Positions 25,104 to 33,619 are shown, numbered from the stretch's first letter. The stretch: DNA of 34,954 nt from Brachybacterium endophyticum (GCF_003130585.1 NZ_QFKX01000009.1:1-34954), one strand, 5' to 3'. Numbers and translations: made by a program. The notes: generated from the sequence alone by a model not told the origin.

Positions 25104-25804
25104 TGTAGTTGTTCATGACGTTGTCGAAGCCAGTGTGGAGGCGTGAGGCCGGAGGCTGATCGCCGCAGGCGGTGTGGGGTCGATGGTAGTTGTGATGATG
25201 GTTCCAGACGCCGAGCGCGTCGACTCGCTCCTTCTCGGAGGCATAGTCGTGGGCGTAGAGGCGCTCGTTGGTGATCAGCCGCTAGTAGCGCTCGACCATC
25301 CCGTAGTGGCGGGGTGTGTAGGGCCGGGTCCGCTGGTGGCTGGAGATAAAAGCCCTGGTCGATTGGGCGAACGACGCGGCGCGGAAGTTGCTGCCATTGT
25401 CCGTGACCAGACGCGTGATGCTGGTGATGCCGTGCGCGGCGAAGAACCCTCGCGGGCGGTGGAAGAAGGCACTGGTCGTGGCTGCTTTCTCATCGAGCAG
25501 GACTTCGGTGTAGGCCAGGCGTGAGAACCCGTCGATCATGGAGCAGAGGTATGTGTAGGCGACCTTCTGCTTGCGAGCGCGCTTACCGGCCAGGGCCCGC
25601 TCGCTGCCGCGTCCGTGGGCCCGCCAGCCGCCGCCGTCGGGGATCTTCCCGGACTTCTTCACGTCCACGTGGACCATGTGCCCGGGATAGCGGGCGATGT
25701 GAAACTCCGCCGCGACATGCGAGATGGGGCGTCCTCTCTTGACCACCTGCGTGACGGCTCGCTGTCTTCCGAGCACGGTTAGCGGGGCATTACGGTTGGG
25801 GCAT
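25104..25804 (-). pseudogene. IS481-family transposase, broken
   Basis: The minus-strand coding remnant has an N terminus that reads PNRNAPLT... after the ATG at 25804 only if one extra C in codon 2 is removed. About 110 residues are missing between the first HTH ('ISHVAAEFHIA') and the catalytic domain ('RYPGHMVHVDVKK'). The DDE core follows: HVDVKK, 'TRLVTDNGSNFRA', 'HQRTRPYTPRHYG'. An amber codon interrupts after 'MVERY', and the frame then continues 'RLITNERLYAHDYASEKE' to 'NYHRPHTACGDQPPASRL'. Frameshift, deletion and stop make it inactive. This family normally carries a rve-type integrase core. Confidence 0.85.
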
Positions 25805-25918
25805 GGAAAGGGTCTCCTCCCAGCAGAGGCATGGCTTCAGCACCCCTCATCGTGCCGGTCAACGGTCCGTTCCTTCTAGCCCTTCCCCGATGACCACAAC
25901 GTCATGACCCGCAACACC
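25104..25918 (-). mobile_element. Degenerate IS481-family insertion sequence
   Basis: The 12-mer TCATGACGTTGT occurs at 25113-25124 and inverted at 25897-25908, flanking a broken transposase gene. These are likely parts of the terminal repeats (GTTGTTCATGACGTTGT and GTTGCGGGTCATGACGTTGT). The copy spans about 0.8 kb, shorter than the usual 1.0-1.2 kb because of an internal deletion. Exact ends and target duplication cannot be assigned by eye. Confidence 0.6.
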
Positions 25919-25921
25919 TAG

Positions 25922-25969
25922 GGCATGAAGGAGCCCCGTCGGAGCGATCCGACGGGGCTCCTTCATGCC
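25922..25969. terminator. Perfect 22-bp hairpin terminator
   Basis: A perfect 22-bp stem starting GGCATGAAGGAGCCCCGTCG (25922-25943 with 25948-25969) with a GCGA tetraloop. It lies four bases after the stop of the minus-strand 173-residue gene and ends the replication operon; the other side faces the IS copy. It lacks a marked T-tract in either direction. Confidence 0.85.
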
Positions 25970-25973
25970 GGGC

Positions 25974-26495
25974 TCAGGGGGCGGTCTGAGCCCACTGGGG
26001 CGTCTGGTCCTCGTCCTCATCGTCGTCCTGAGAGGCCGCCAGGGGCTTCTGGACGTTCTGAATGGGCGTCGGGGTGGTCGTCTTGCCCCGTCCACGCTGC
26101 TCGCGCCGCTCCTCGCGCTCGAGGTGGCGCATCTCGACGCCCTCCCGGTCCTCGCACTGCAGGCGGCTCAGCAGCTCGGGGTCGGCGCTCTCGATGACCG
26201 TCTCGAGCATCGTCAGCAGGCGCTCGGTGCGCACCTCCTCGGTCTTGTCGACGGGAACTTCCACGGTGCCGTTCTTGCCAGAGCGGGTGGTCGGGGTCTC
26301 GGGGACGACCTCGAGCAGGTCGTACAGAGCGTCGACGACCCGGTAGGCGCTGAGCCCGGCGACCTTTGCCGCGGTCTGCAGAGCCGCCTCCTGCCCCTTC
26401 GCCTCGGACTGGACGGCCTCGAGCTGTCGCTGCAGCTCGGCCTGCTGCTCGCGGATCGCCTTCTCCTCGCGGGTGAGTTTGCGGTTGAGAGCCAT
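25974..26495 (-). CDS. Unknown coiled-coil protein, end of replication operon
   Basis: A 173-residue protein. The first 45 residues form a charged coiled coil ('LTREEKAIREQQAELQRQL'), the middle (about 45-75) reads 'AAKVAGLSAYRVVDALYDLLEVVPE', and the tail is acidic, 'ASQDDDEDEDQTPQ'. AGGAAA lies nine bases before the ATG at 26495. It follows the 163-residue gene by 61 bases in the same direction. No family recognised. Position at the end of a primase-polymerase operon suggests a replication or maintenance accessory role, but this is inference. Confidence 0.65.
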   Translation of the reverse strand: MALNRKLTREEKAIREQQAELQRQLEAVQSEAKGQEAALQTAAKVAGLSAYRVVDALYDLLEVVPETPTTRSGKNGTVEVPVDKTEEVRTERLLTMLETVIESADPELLSRLQCEDREGVEMRHLEREERREQRGRGKTTTPTPIQNVQKPLAASQDDDEDEDQTPQWAQTAP

Positions 26496-26556
26496 GATGG
26501 GTTTCCTATCGGTCGGGTACTGCGGTGGGTGAAGAAGCGGTGGGGCTGCTCTGCGG

Positions 26557-27048
26557 TCACATGCCGCAGATCGGCACCCGGAAGGCGACGTCGGTGCCAA
26601 TCTCCTCCGCGAGGACGGCCTTGATCTCCTCGAAGTCGGCGAGGCGCATGCCGGCCCAGTAGGTACGGGCGAGGGCGCGAAGGTCGGTCTCGTCCAGTGT
26701 CGCGACGGCGTCTCGGTGCGAGTGGAGCAGGCACTGGGCGATCTGCCAGAAGGTCGGCTCTGCCAGGTGCAGCGTCCAGTCGTCGACAGGGAGCTCACCG
26801 TTCTGGCGCGTCACGTTGCGATTGACGAGACAGACAATGCGCCCGAGCGTCTCCAGATCGACCGGCGTCTTGGTGGGGATAGCGCCGAGGCTCTCGAGCG
26901 TCACGACGCGCATGATGACGTCCAGCGTGCGGGGGAACTCTGGGTCGGTGTCCAGCTGGGACTCGATCCGCTCGAGCAGGTCGGGGGCGATCAGGTTCGT
27001 GGGGCTCTCTCCTGTGATGGTGTGGGTGCGGTCGTAGGTGGTGCTCAT
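26557..27048 (-). CDS. Unknown 163-residue protein of the replication operon
   Basis: Starts MSTTYDRTHTITGESPTNLI; the ATG overlaps the polymerase stop as ATGA, a mark of coupling. The rest is a helical soluble protein ('LDTDPEFPRTLDVIMRVV', 'LARTYWAGMRLADFEEIKAV') ending 'FRVPICGM'. No domain recognised. The longer frame to 27123 overlaps the polymerase gene by more and lacks a ribosome site. Confidence 0.7.
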   Translation of the reverse strand: MSTTYDRTHTITGESPTNLIAPDLLERIESQLDTDPEFPRTLDVIMRVVTLESLGAIPTKTPVDLETLGRIVCLVNRNVTRQNGELPVDDWTLHLAEPTFWQIAQCLLHSHRDAVATLDETDLRALARTYWAGMRLADFEEIKAVLAEEIGTDVAFRVPICGM

Positions 27049-28907
27049 GGGGCAATCTCCATATCGGTGGGGGTGGTGGCGACGGGCTGCTGCACATGCC
27101 AGGAACAGTCGGGGTCGAGGCATGTTGGTGCATCTCGGTGGGCGCGAGCGACCTCGGGCCAGCCGCTCTTCTCAGTGCGATAGCAGTCGAGCCAGTCGCG
27201 TCCTCGATCCGAGGTCTCTGCGAGCACGCGCACAGGCGTCGCATCCGGGGTGAGCTGGTGATCGAACTGGAGCGCGTCACGGAGTGCCCTCTCCGCTTCA
27301 TCGGCACGATCTTCGGGAACCGACAGGACGATCTCGTCGTGGATGATCGCTCGTAGGCCGGGCAGCAGCCACTCGGGTAGGCGCAGTACGCCTTCCATCA
27401 TCAGATCGCGGGCAGTGCCCTGCCCCATGGACGCGGGAGCTTTGGTGTACTCCCGGCCAGGCTGGATACGAACCCACCGCCCGAAGCCCGTGCAGAGCAC
27501 TTGCCGTCGGCCCTCCTCACGGACCCACGCCTTGAACTGGGCGAGGCCGGGGAAGCGCAAGTCGAGGACCGCGAGGTGTCTCCGGGCGTCCTCCTCGCTG
27601 ATACCTGCCAGCTGCGCCAAGGCGCGAGGGCCCATCCCGTACGAGGTCGCGTGGGTGATCGGCTTGGCCTCGCTGCGGCGTGGGTGATGCCCCGCTGATC
27701 GATCCCATCCACCCTCCCCGAAGACTGCGGCTGCCATCTCGTCGTGCAGGTCTTTGCCTGGGGCGAAGGCTGCGATGTACTCCGGATCCTGGCAATGCAT
27801 AGCGATCGCCCGGGCATCGATCTGCGCGAGGTCGGCACTGATCAGGACGTGACCGGGGTCGGGGAGGAGGAGAGCGCGCTCCAGGGCGTTCTTGCGATCG
27901 CGCTTGCCGAGCACGGTCAAGCCCGGTTTCGTCACAGAGATGCGACCTGTCGCCTGTCGAGCGTCCACGTTCGGGTGGACTCGGCCGTCCGTACGTACGT
28001 GATCGAGGAGAGTCTGAGCGGCCGACTGCCCGCCGTTGAGGGTGCGCAGGACCTCGCAGAGCTCAACGAGCCCGAGGTTGTCAGCGTGATCCTCGGCGAG
28101 GGCGGCGATCACGTCCTTCCCAGTAGCGATCGCGCCCGATGCCGTCCTGGGCGGCTCGACCTCGAGAGAGCGGAAGGCATGCTCGAGGGCGAGCTTCCCG
28201 GCAGTCGTGGCGTGCGGCCGGCTCCCCCCGAGTGGGAGGCCAAAGCGCTCGTGGAGCCGCCGCTTCTGCAGCTCGATGCGCAGCTTCTGCCCGGCAACCA
28301 GCCGGCCGGCGAGATCGCGGTCCACCCTCCATCCAGAGCTCGCGATGTGCCCGAGACGCCACATCACCCGGTGCTCGCGCCAGACGTACTCGTCGATGAC
28401 GAGCAGCTTCGACAGATCGCGAACGAGCTCCACGTCCTGGACGAGGTATCGCACGTAGTCGGGGTGGTCGATCGGGATCTGGTCATACCCGTCGAAGTTC
28501 CGGGCGAGAGTCTTGAGCACAGATCCGCCGTCACCGGACACCTTGCCGTCACCGAATATCCGGCGGCATACCGCGTCGAGGTTGTAGCGACGCGCGTCAG
28601 CACTGTCAGCCAACGGCGGGTCGTTCTGGCGGGCGACCAGCAAGGTGTCGACCACACGGTACTCACGCACCAACCGTCCGACGTCGAGTCCGTGGTACCG
28701 CTCGAGGGCAGGCAGATCGAAGCCGAGGACGTTGTGTCCGACGACGAAATCCGCACTCTCGATCAGGCGCACTACGGCATCGATGTCGGTGGTCGTGACG
28801 ACCGGGGAGTCGTCGACGGCGTAGCCGGCGAGGCGGACGAATCCTGGACCGTAGTCCCACAGGCATTCTTTGCTGGCGGTCTCGAGGTCGAGATAGACAA
28901 TGCTCAT
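27045..28907 (-). CDS. Family A DNA polymerase with 3'-5' exonuclease domain
   Basis: A 620-residue DNA polymerase I-like enzyme. Exonuclease: YLDLETAS (residues 5-12), 'FVVGHNVLGFDLPAL' near 54-68, 'YLVQDVELVRDLSKLL' (154-169), all with the expected acidic residues (Asp7, Glu9, Asp158). Polymerase: motif A 'SADLAQIDARAIA' with Asp359, motif B RSEAKPITHATSYG with Arg411, Lys415 and Tyr423, motif C HDE at 523-525. There is no 5'-3' exonuclease domain, as in phage and plasmid polymerases. It synthesises DNA on the element's template. It overlaps the primase gene stop by four bases (ATGA) and is followed by the 163-residue gene. Confidence 0.93.
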   Translation of the reverse strand: MSIVYLDLETASKECLWDYGPGFVRLAGYAVDDSPVVTTTDIDAVVRLIESADFVVGHNVLGFDLPALERYHGLDVGRLVREYRVVDTLLVARQNDPPLADSADARRYNLDAVCRRIFGDGKVSGDGGSVLKTLARNFDGYDQIPIDHPDYVRYLVQDVELVRDLSKLLVIDEYVWREHRVMWRLGHIASSGWRVDRDLAGRLVAGQKLRIELQKRRLHERFGLPLGGSRPHATTAGKLALEHAFRSLEVEPPRTASGAIATGKDVIAALAEDHADNLGLVELCEVLRTLNGGQSAAQTLLDHVRTDGRVHPNVDARQATGRISVTKPGLTVLGKRDRKNALERALLLPDPGHVLISADLAQIDARAIAMHCQDPEYIAAFAPGKDLHDEMAAAVFGEGGWDRSAGHHPRRSEAKPITHATSYGMGPRALAQLAGISEEDARRHLAVLDLRFPGLAQFKAWVREEGRRQVLCTGFGRWVRIQPGREYTKAPASMGQGTARDLMMEGVLRLPEWLLPGLRAIIHDEIVLSVPEDRADEAERALRDALQFDHQLTPDATPVRVLAETSDRGRDWLDCYRTEKSGWPEVARAHRDAPTCLDPDCSWHVQQPVATTPTDMEIAP

Positions 28908-31597
28908 GATGCTGCCCCTCCGAGCTCAGCGATGGTCAGGCCCTTGATGGGCGGAGCTACCCGCGGCACCTCGAAGGTGCCGCCCCTGCCCTCGGACCGG
29001 ATCATCTCGACTGGAGGCGCAACAGCAGGCTTTTCATCAGCCGGAGCCGGCGTCGGCCGCTTGATGGGGGCCTCGACGATCACTGTGGGTGATGCGGACA
29101 GGTCGCGAAGCACCACGGGCACGTCAGGAGCGCCCAAGGCCGGCGCTTCGACGGGAGCATCCGCGCTCTTGTCTACAGGTTCACCGGAGCCTGCTTCCGG
29201 AGTAGGAGCCGGGGTCGGAGCGGGAGCCGGAGAGGGGATGTGCGCCGGATGGTCGACGACTGATCGGAAGCGGAAACCCAGCAGGTACTGACCCTGCTCG
29301 GGCGGGGGCTTGAGCACGTCCGCGCCGATCGGCCGGCTGAGTATGAGCGGCCGCTGCGGGTTCCCGGCGAGCGTGGAGAGACGGACCCTGCCGGTGAAGC
29401 TGACTCCTGCGCGCTTCCGCCAGGTGCTGTCCTCGAGACGCCGACGAAAAGTCGGCTTCGACCAGCGCTTCTGCCCGCCGTCGATGAGGGAGGACATGAG
29501 CTCGGCGTAGAGGTCATCCACCCAGATCACGAAGGTCGGGTCTGCGATGAGGTTGTCCGCTGCATACGTGTGGAAGGGGTCGCACTCGTCGCGCCAGCTC
29601 TGGGTGTCCGCGGCGACGGAAGCAGGGGGCTCCGGCATCGTTTCGTCGCTCGCGATCCAGCGCCGAGCGCCATCGACGAGCCAGGCCAGGACGGCCTCCT
29701 GGGCAGCATCGTCGGTGGTCAGCCGATGCCGCAGGCGCGGGTCGCCGTGACGATCCATCGGCCCGAGCAGGGGTTCGTGTGGCTTGCGGTAGCGGAAAGG
29801 GAAGACCACCTTGATGAAGCGCCGCCAGGACCCGTCGTCACCCTCCATGATCTGCAGATCGTGATTCGAGGAGATGAAAAGCGAATCCGTTGCTTCGAAC
29901 TCGACGAAGTCGTGATGCATGAAGCGGCCGCGGCGGATCTTGGTGCCCACGACCTCCTTCACGCGGAGCATGTCGAAGACGCCGCCTTCGGCGGCCTCCT
30001 CCTTGACCCCGAGGCGGCAGCCCTTGAGAGGCATGATCACCGTAGGGTGCACGTCGCTGCGCCCCATGAACAGCTCGCGTGGGAGCATGGTGCTGTAATC
30101 GCCGAGAGCCTCCATGATGGAAGCCAGAATCGTCGACTTTCCATTTTCACCACCCCCCTGAAGGATCACGATCCTGTCGTCGTCTGGCACTAGGCCCGTC
30201 GCCGCCTGGCCGAAGCGCAGTTGGAGGTAGTCGGCGACGTCGGGAGCTACGGCGGTGAGCGCCTGGTCCCAGTCGGAGTGCCTCGCACCAGGGACGTACC
30301 TGACCGGGGTCATCCGTGTCACCAGCCTCGTGGGGTCGTGCGGCAGGGTGTTACCCGTGCGCAAGTCCACGGCAGTCTCCGGAGTGACCAGGATGTAGGG
30401 GTCGGTGTCGAACTCTGCAAAGTCGCGCTGAAGAAGACCGCGCAGCAATACAGACGCAGCGACGATTGCGCTCTTGGAGAGTCGCCTGACGGAGCCGGTC
30501 AGATCACCACCGGTCTCGAGCGCAACACGAACTTCGCGCTCGGCATGGCGCTGAATGGCCTTGATGATCGAAGTGTCATCGGTCTCTCGCTCCCAGACGC
30601 ACCCGTTCCACCAGTGCCAGCCCGTTGCTCCGGTGAAGATCCAGCGGTCCCGGAGCGCAGCAGCCAGGCGGTTGGCCACACAGGCGTCAGACCAGAGCGC
30701 CGCGGCGATCCCGTCGAGGATGTCCCCATCGCGTACGCCGACCACGGATGCTCCGCCGGCAGAGTGCGGCGAGTCGGCGCTAGAGACGAGGTCGATCGGA
30801 TCCGCATGCACGAGGTCTTCGATCTTGTAGCCCGCCAAGATCATGTCGGTCAAATCGGCCTTCTCGGGCAGGTCGGCGGGGACGTCGAAGAGCTCGACGC
30901 TGGCGGCGACCCCCTGCAGCATGCGGTGGGCCTGGGCACCATGGCGACGACCAACGTCATCGTTGTCCTGGATGATCCGAACATGAGCACCGGCGAGCAG
31001 CTGAGCATGGCGATCGGTGAACTTGCCGGCCCCACCGGCGTTAGTCGTCGCAACGAGTCCGATCTCGGCAGCAGTCAAAGCGTCCTTTTCGCCCTCAACG
31101 AGGTAGACAAGGTCGTTGGACTCCACCGCCAGCCTGACCAGGGGAGCGTGAAACAAGAGTGAGCGCTGATCGGGGGCGAGTCCCTTCAGGGACCACGAGA
31201 AGCCGGAGGGCTTCGAGCTGTCGGGGACTCGCTGGCGAATGTGCTTCTGCCCCGATGCGTCACTGCCACGGAGGACTTGGAAGACGAGATCGCCCTCGGC
31301 GGTCACGTAATCGTATGTCGCCTGGTGGGTCAGACCTCCAGGCATCCACTCGGGCACCCCGAGGGCTCGTGCGAGGTCTTGGGATGAGCACCCAGCCCAA
31401 CAGCGTGCGGAGATCCCTCCGTCGGCATTCTCGGTGACCGACAGAGACGGATTGGTGTCGTTGTGGAGGGGGCAGCGCGCCTTCCACTCCTCGCCACCAT
31501 GCCGGGTAGTGAGGGGTCCGGATACCAGCTCAAGCTGCTCGAGGATCGTTCCGACCTCGAGCTTGATCTGATCCGCGGGATGGCCGATAATGGACAT
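28904..31597 (-). CDS. P4-type primase-helicase
   Basis: An 897-residue protein. Zinc site: CPLH (Cys42, His45) and CWAGC (Cys66, Cys70). TOPRIM: VEGEKDA near 167-173 and DNDD at 211-214. D5-type N domain about 330-460, then superfamily 3 helicase with Walker A GGGENGKST (481-489) and further motifs 'RLGVKEEAAEG' and 'SLFISSNHDL'. The last 130 residues are proline-rich and probably unstructured. It lays primers and unwinds DNA, giving the element its own replication start. The start at 31597 has AAAGGGGA ten bases upstream. The frame extending to 31924 has no support. Confidence 0.93.
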   Translation of the reverse strand: MSIIGHPADQIKLEVGTILEQLELVSGPLTTRHGGEEWKARCPLHNDTNPSLSVTENADGGISARCWAGCSSQDLARALGVPEWMPGGLTHQATYDYVTAEGDLVFQVLRGSDASGQKHIRQRVPDSSKPSGFSWSLKGLAPDQRSLLFHAPLVRLAVESNDLVYLVEGEKDALTAAEIGLVATTNAGGAGKFTDRHAQLLAGAHVRIIQDNDDVGRRHGAQAHRMLQGVAASVELFDVPADLPEKADLTDMILAGYKIEDLVHADPIDLVSSADSPHSAGGASVVGVRDGDILDGIAAALWSDACVANRLAAALRDRWIFTGATGWHWWNGCVWERETDDTSIIKAIQRHAEREVRVALETGGDLTGSVRRLSKSAIVAASVLLRGLLQRDFAEFDTDPYILVTPETAVDLRTGNTLPHDPTRLVTRMTPVRYVPGARHSDWDQALTAVAPDVADYLQLRFGQAATGLVPDDDRIVILQGGGENGKSTILASIMEALGDYSTMLPRELFMGRSDVHPTVIMPLKGCRLGVKEEAAEGGVFDMLRVKEVVGTKIRRGRFMHHDFVEFEATDSLFISSNHDLQIMEGDDGSWRRFIKVVFPFRYRKPHEPLLGPMDRHGDPRLRHRLTTDDAAQEAVLAWLVDGARRWIASDETMPEPPASVAADTQSWRDECDPFHTYAADNLIADPTFVIWVDDLYAELMSSLIDGGQKRWSKPTFRRRLEDSTWRKRAGVSFTGRVRLSTLAGNPQRPLILSRPIGADVLKPPPEQGQYLLGFRFRSVVDHPAHIPSPAPAPTPAPTPEAGSGEPVDKSADAPVEAPALGAPDVPVVLRDLSASPTVIVEAPIKRPTPAPADEKPAVAPPVEMIRSEGRGGTFEVPRVAPPIKGLTIAELGGAAS

Positions 31598-31667
31598 GAA
31601 TGGTCCCCTTTTGGGATAGGTCGCGCAGTATGGAGTTGGCGCTCCGTGCGGCCACGAATGGTGATGG

Positions 31668-31694
31668 ACGGCCCCGGCTCCTTGTCGGGGCCGT
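31668..31694. terminator. Hairpin between HTH gene and primase
   Basis: ACGGCCCCG and CGGGGCCGT form a 9-bp stem with a 9-base loop (31668-31694). The following T-rich run (TTTGTTTG) is on the plus strand, which has no gene upstream. On the minus strand it may act as an attenuator before the primase gene. AAGGAG lies in the loop in minus orientation. Confidence 0.45.
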
Positions 31695-31721
31695 TTGTTT
31701 GTAACCGAAGGTGGGTGGGGG

Positions 31722-31949
31722 TCAGTTCGGATCGCCGGCCACCGGGTCGAGATGGGCCTCGATCCATGCGTCGACATCGGTCTGCCGCCACCGGACAGAT
31801 CCCTCACCGAGATCCAGGGCCCGAGGGAGGTCGCGGCCGAGGGCACGGCGGCGGTACACGCCGCTCTCAGAGAGCCCGATCTGTGATGCGACCTCACGCG
31901 CGGTGAGGAACGCATGGTGCGCACGCGCTGGCGAGAACCGGGTGGTCAT
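31722..31949 (-). CDS. AlpA-like HTH regulator or excisionase
   Basis: A 75-residue protein with a single HTH_17/AlpA-type domain: 'FLTAREVASQIGLSESGVYRRRALGRD' pattern, followed by 'VRWRQTDVDAWIEAHL', which matches the wing and final helix of this family. These proteins regulate or direct excision of integrated elements. AGGAGG lies four bases before ATG at 31949 (a GTG in front could also start). It is divergent from the XRE gene and upstream of the primase operon, the usual place for a replication/excision switch. Confidence 0.8.
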   Translation of the reverse strand: MTTRFSPARAHHAFLTAREVASQIGLSESGVYRRRALGRDLPRALDLGEGSVRWRQTDVDAWIEAHLDPVAGDPN

Positions 31950-31966
31950 CACTCCTCCTAGAACAG

Positions 31967-32044
31967 AGAGTACAGAATCTAGAGCGTGTGTGCACTACTG
32001 TAGCGCGCCTCGTTCCCGTCGACAAGTCTTAGATCGCGTACTCT
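31967..32044. promoter_or_regulatory. Divergent control region of the two HTH genes
   Basis: The sequence AGAGTAC at 31967-31973 and its inverse GTACTCT at 32038-32044 lie on either side. Each provides TACTCT as -10 box: minus (31972-31967), plus (32039-32044). The plus -10 ends six bases before ATG 32051, giving a leaderless message. Right of it GTACTCTGTGTAC is a partial palindrome. These are candidate operators for the two HTH proteins; -35 boxes are weak. Confidence 0.5.
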
Positions 32045-32050
32045 GTGTAC

Positions 32051-32677
32051 ATGTCTACGCCCTCCATCCCTGAAGCGGTCGGCTCCTTCGTCAAGAAGGT
32101 GCGCCATGACCACGAACTCACTCTCGATCAGATTGCGCTTGCCGGACGGCAGGAGGGCGCTGGGTGGAGCGCGAGCAGCGTTGCGAACATAGAGAAGGCC
32201 CAGGCTTCCCTCACTCTCGCGACTCTCATCTACCTCGCGCTCGCGCTCGGGAAGTGCATTGGCAGCCACCTTCGGTTGAGCGACTTGCTGGGAGACGCTG
32301 ACACCGTGCAGCTCGAGCCAGGTCGGGGTACCGGCATGACGAGGGAGTGGTTCGACTTCATCCTGAACGGTGGAGAAGTGGCTCGCGGGAGGAACGATTT
32401 CTCGGGAGTGACGGAGTTCGTGCTAAGCCAGGAGCCAGAAGGCTCGCCGCTTGTCACTGAAGAAGCGGCAACCGCGGCAAGCATTGCGGAGGTGCGCGCA
32501 GCGAGGAGGCTGGGCGTCGATGTTGCGACGTTCAAGGATGCCGCGATCGAGCTATGGGGGCACTCGCTCGACGACGAGTCGCGGAAGCGTGCAGGTGCAG
32601 AAAGTACACCCCAAGCCCGAGGAAGGGTCACACGCCACCTCGTTCACGAGGTTCGCGCGCACCTGCGCCAGGACTGA
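32051..32677 (+). CDS. XRE-family regulator
   Basis: A 208-residue protein with an N-terminal XRE helix-turn-helix (about 8-75): 'FVKKVRHDHELTLDQIALAG', a loop, 'WSASSVANIEKAQASLTLATLIYLALAL', the usual pattern. The C-terminal half is helical and without a known domain; it ends 'RHLVHEVRAHLRQD'. It is likely the repressor of the element's divergent replication/excision operon. The start is the ATG at 32051, directly after a -10 box; a codon-pair extension to 32045 is unlikely. Confidence 0.8.
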   Translation: MSTPSIPEAVGSFVKKVRHDHELTLDQIALAGRQEGAGWSASSVANIEKAQASLTLATLIYLALALGKCIGSHLRLSDLLGDADTVQLEPGRGTGMTREWFDFILNGGEVARGRNDFSGVTEFVLSQEPEGSPLVTEEAATAASIAEVRAARRLGVDVATFKDAAIELWGHSLDDESRKRAGAESTPQARGRVTRHLVHEVRAHLRQD

Positions 32678-32766
32678 AGGGGGCGACGGGGTCGAGCAAT
32701 CCCGACGGCTTGGGGTGGCCGCGGGGGACGCGACTCTGGAGCGGGATCGCAATGGTTCAGGCGACG

Positions 32767-32850
32767 TTGTGCAGGCTGTGCAGGCCCTTACTAGAGTCTC
32801 TCAGGGGAAGCCTTGAGGAAGTTCTGAATCCGCCGGCACAGCCTGCACAA
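32767..32850. repeat. Perfect 15-bp inverted repeat with GCTCA repeats
   Basis: TTGTGCAGGCTGTGC at 32767-32781 is exactly complementary to GCACAGCCTGCACAA at 32836-32850, 54 bases apart. The left arm holds two direct TGTGCAGGC-like units. Immediately right, AGCTCAGCTCAGCTCAGC (32849-32867) repeats GCTCA. The stretch 32678-33122 otherwise contains no gene I can support. It may be an origin, a regulator site or an element end. Confidence 0.6.
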
Positions 32851-33122
32851 GCTCAGCTCAGCTCAGCCCGGCTCGGGGGTGCAGCAACTAGGCTTCGACA
32901 GCCTCGCGGGCCCCACGGCATCGAAAAAGCTCGTCTCCTGGGGGTGCCGGTGGGGTCTTGGCTTCTTCGGTGTTCACGGTGCCCGGACGTGCGCTGCGAG
33001 CCGTGCACCGATGCAATCTCATCGACGCATGCGGTCTGAATTGTGGCGCGGCGACCGATTGGTGGTCTTCGTGTCTGGCGGAGTCCTGAAGGGTTTGCCC
33101 TCCGCTCAGTGCTCGTTTATGA

Positions 33123-33517
33123 GGATCGAACCCTTCGGCCGAGACCCTCGCCGAAGACGGGTTCGTCAAGCACGGCGTGGCCGTGGTCGAAACCGGCGCT
33201 GTCTCCGGCCCCGACTCCCACCAGGGAGACGATGGTGTGTTCTGGGTGCTCTCTGCTTCACGCACGGGCACCGTGTACCTGCAGCTGAGCGACCAGGTCG
33301 AGCCAATCGAGATCGGCGATGGGCAGGCCGTGCCTGACGTTGAGGGGGTGGCTCGCGCCCGGGAACAGGAGCTCCCGGCCTCGCCGACCAGCTGCGCGCC
33401 GAGGCGACGGAGTCGTCTTCCTCGCTCGGGGAGCAGCTCGGGATGCTGCGGGACGCCGGGCAGAGCATGGTCGACGAAGTTCATGAGGTGGTCGAAGCCA
33501 CTGACCCCAAGTACTGA
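33123..33517 (+). pseudogene. Frameshifted small gene of unknown function
   Basis: The plus frame reads 'ETLAEDGFVKHGVAVVETGAV' to 'DGVFWVLSASRTGTVYLQLS' and 'VEPIEIGDGQAVPDVEGVA', then loses sense near 33380. One base inserted near GAGCTCCCGG (about 33375) restores a coherent continuation: 'LADQLRAEATESSSSLGEQL', 'GMLRDAGQSMVDEVHEVVEA' to a stop at 33515-33517. The whole would be about 130 residues with a helical C terminus. No start codon with a ribosome site is evident (GTG at 33177 possible). Unknown function. Confidence 0.55.
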
Positions 33518-33587
33518 GCGCCACCCTCTCAGTCCTGTAGAATGGCTATGTCTCTTTGTCTGAGACGTTGCCTCTGACCAAGGCACC

Positions 33588-33619
33588 AACGAGCCCCATC
33601 TCACGAGATGGGGCTCGTT
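33588..33619 (+). terminator. Perfect 14-bp hairpin
   Basis: AACGAGCCCCATCT (33588-33601), loop CACG, AGATGGGGCTCGTT (33606-33619). It lies 70 bases after the frameshifted gene. A TAGAAT hexamer at 33538-33543 precedes it, so a short RNA of about 70 nt starting near 33550 is possible. The area 33620-33792 holds only a weak 42-residue ORF (33667-33795). Confidence 0.7.

Noticed and set aside
31598..31924. 109-codon N-terminal extension of the primase
   Set aside because: It crosses the AlpA-like gene and the hairpin at 31668-31694. Zinc-finger domain spacing fits the start at 31597.
32554..33039. ORFs in 32554-33337 (plus) and 32888-33667 (minus)
   Set aside because: Low-complexity translations rich in Arg/Pro/Ser, overlapping the XRE gene end or antisense to the better plus-strand frame at 33123-33517.
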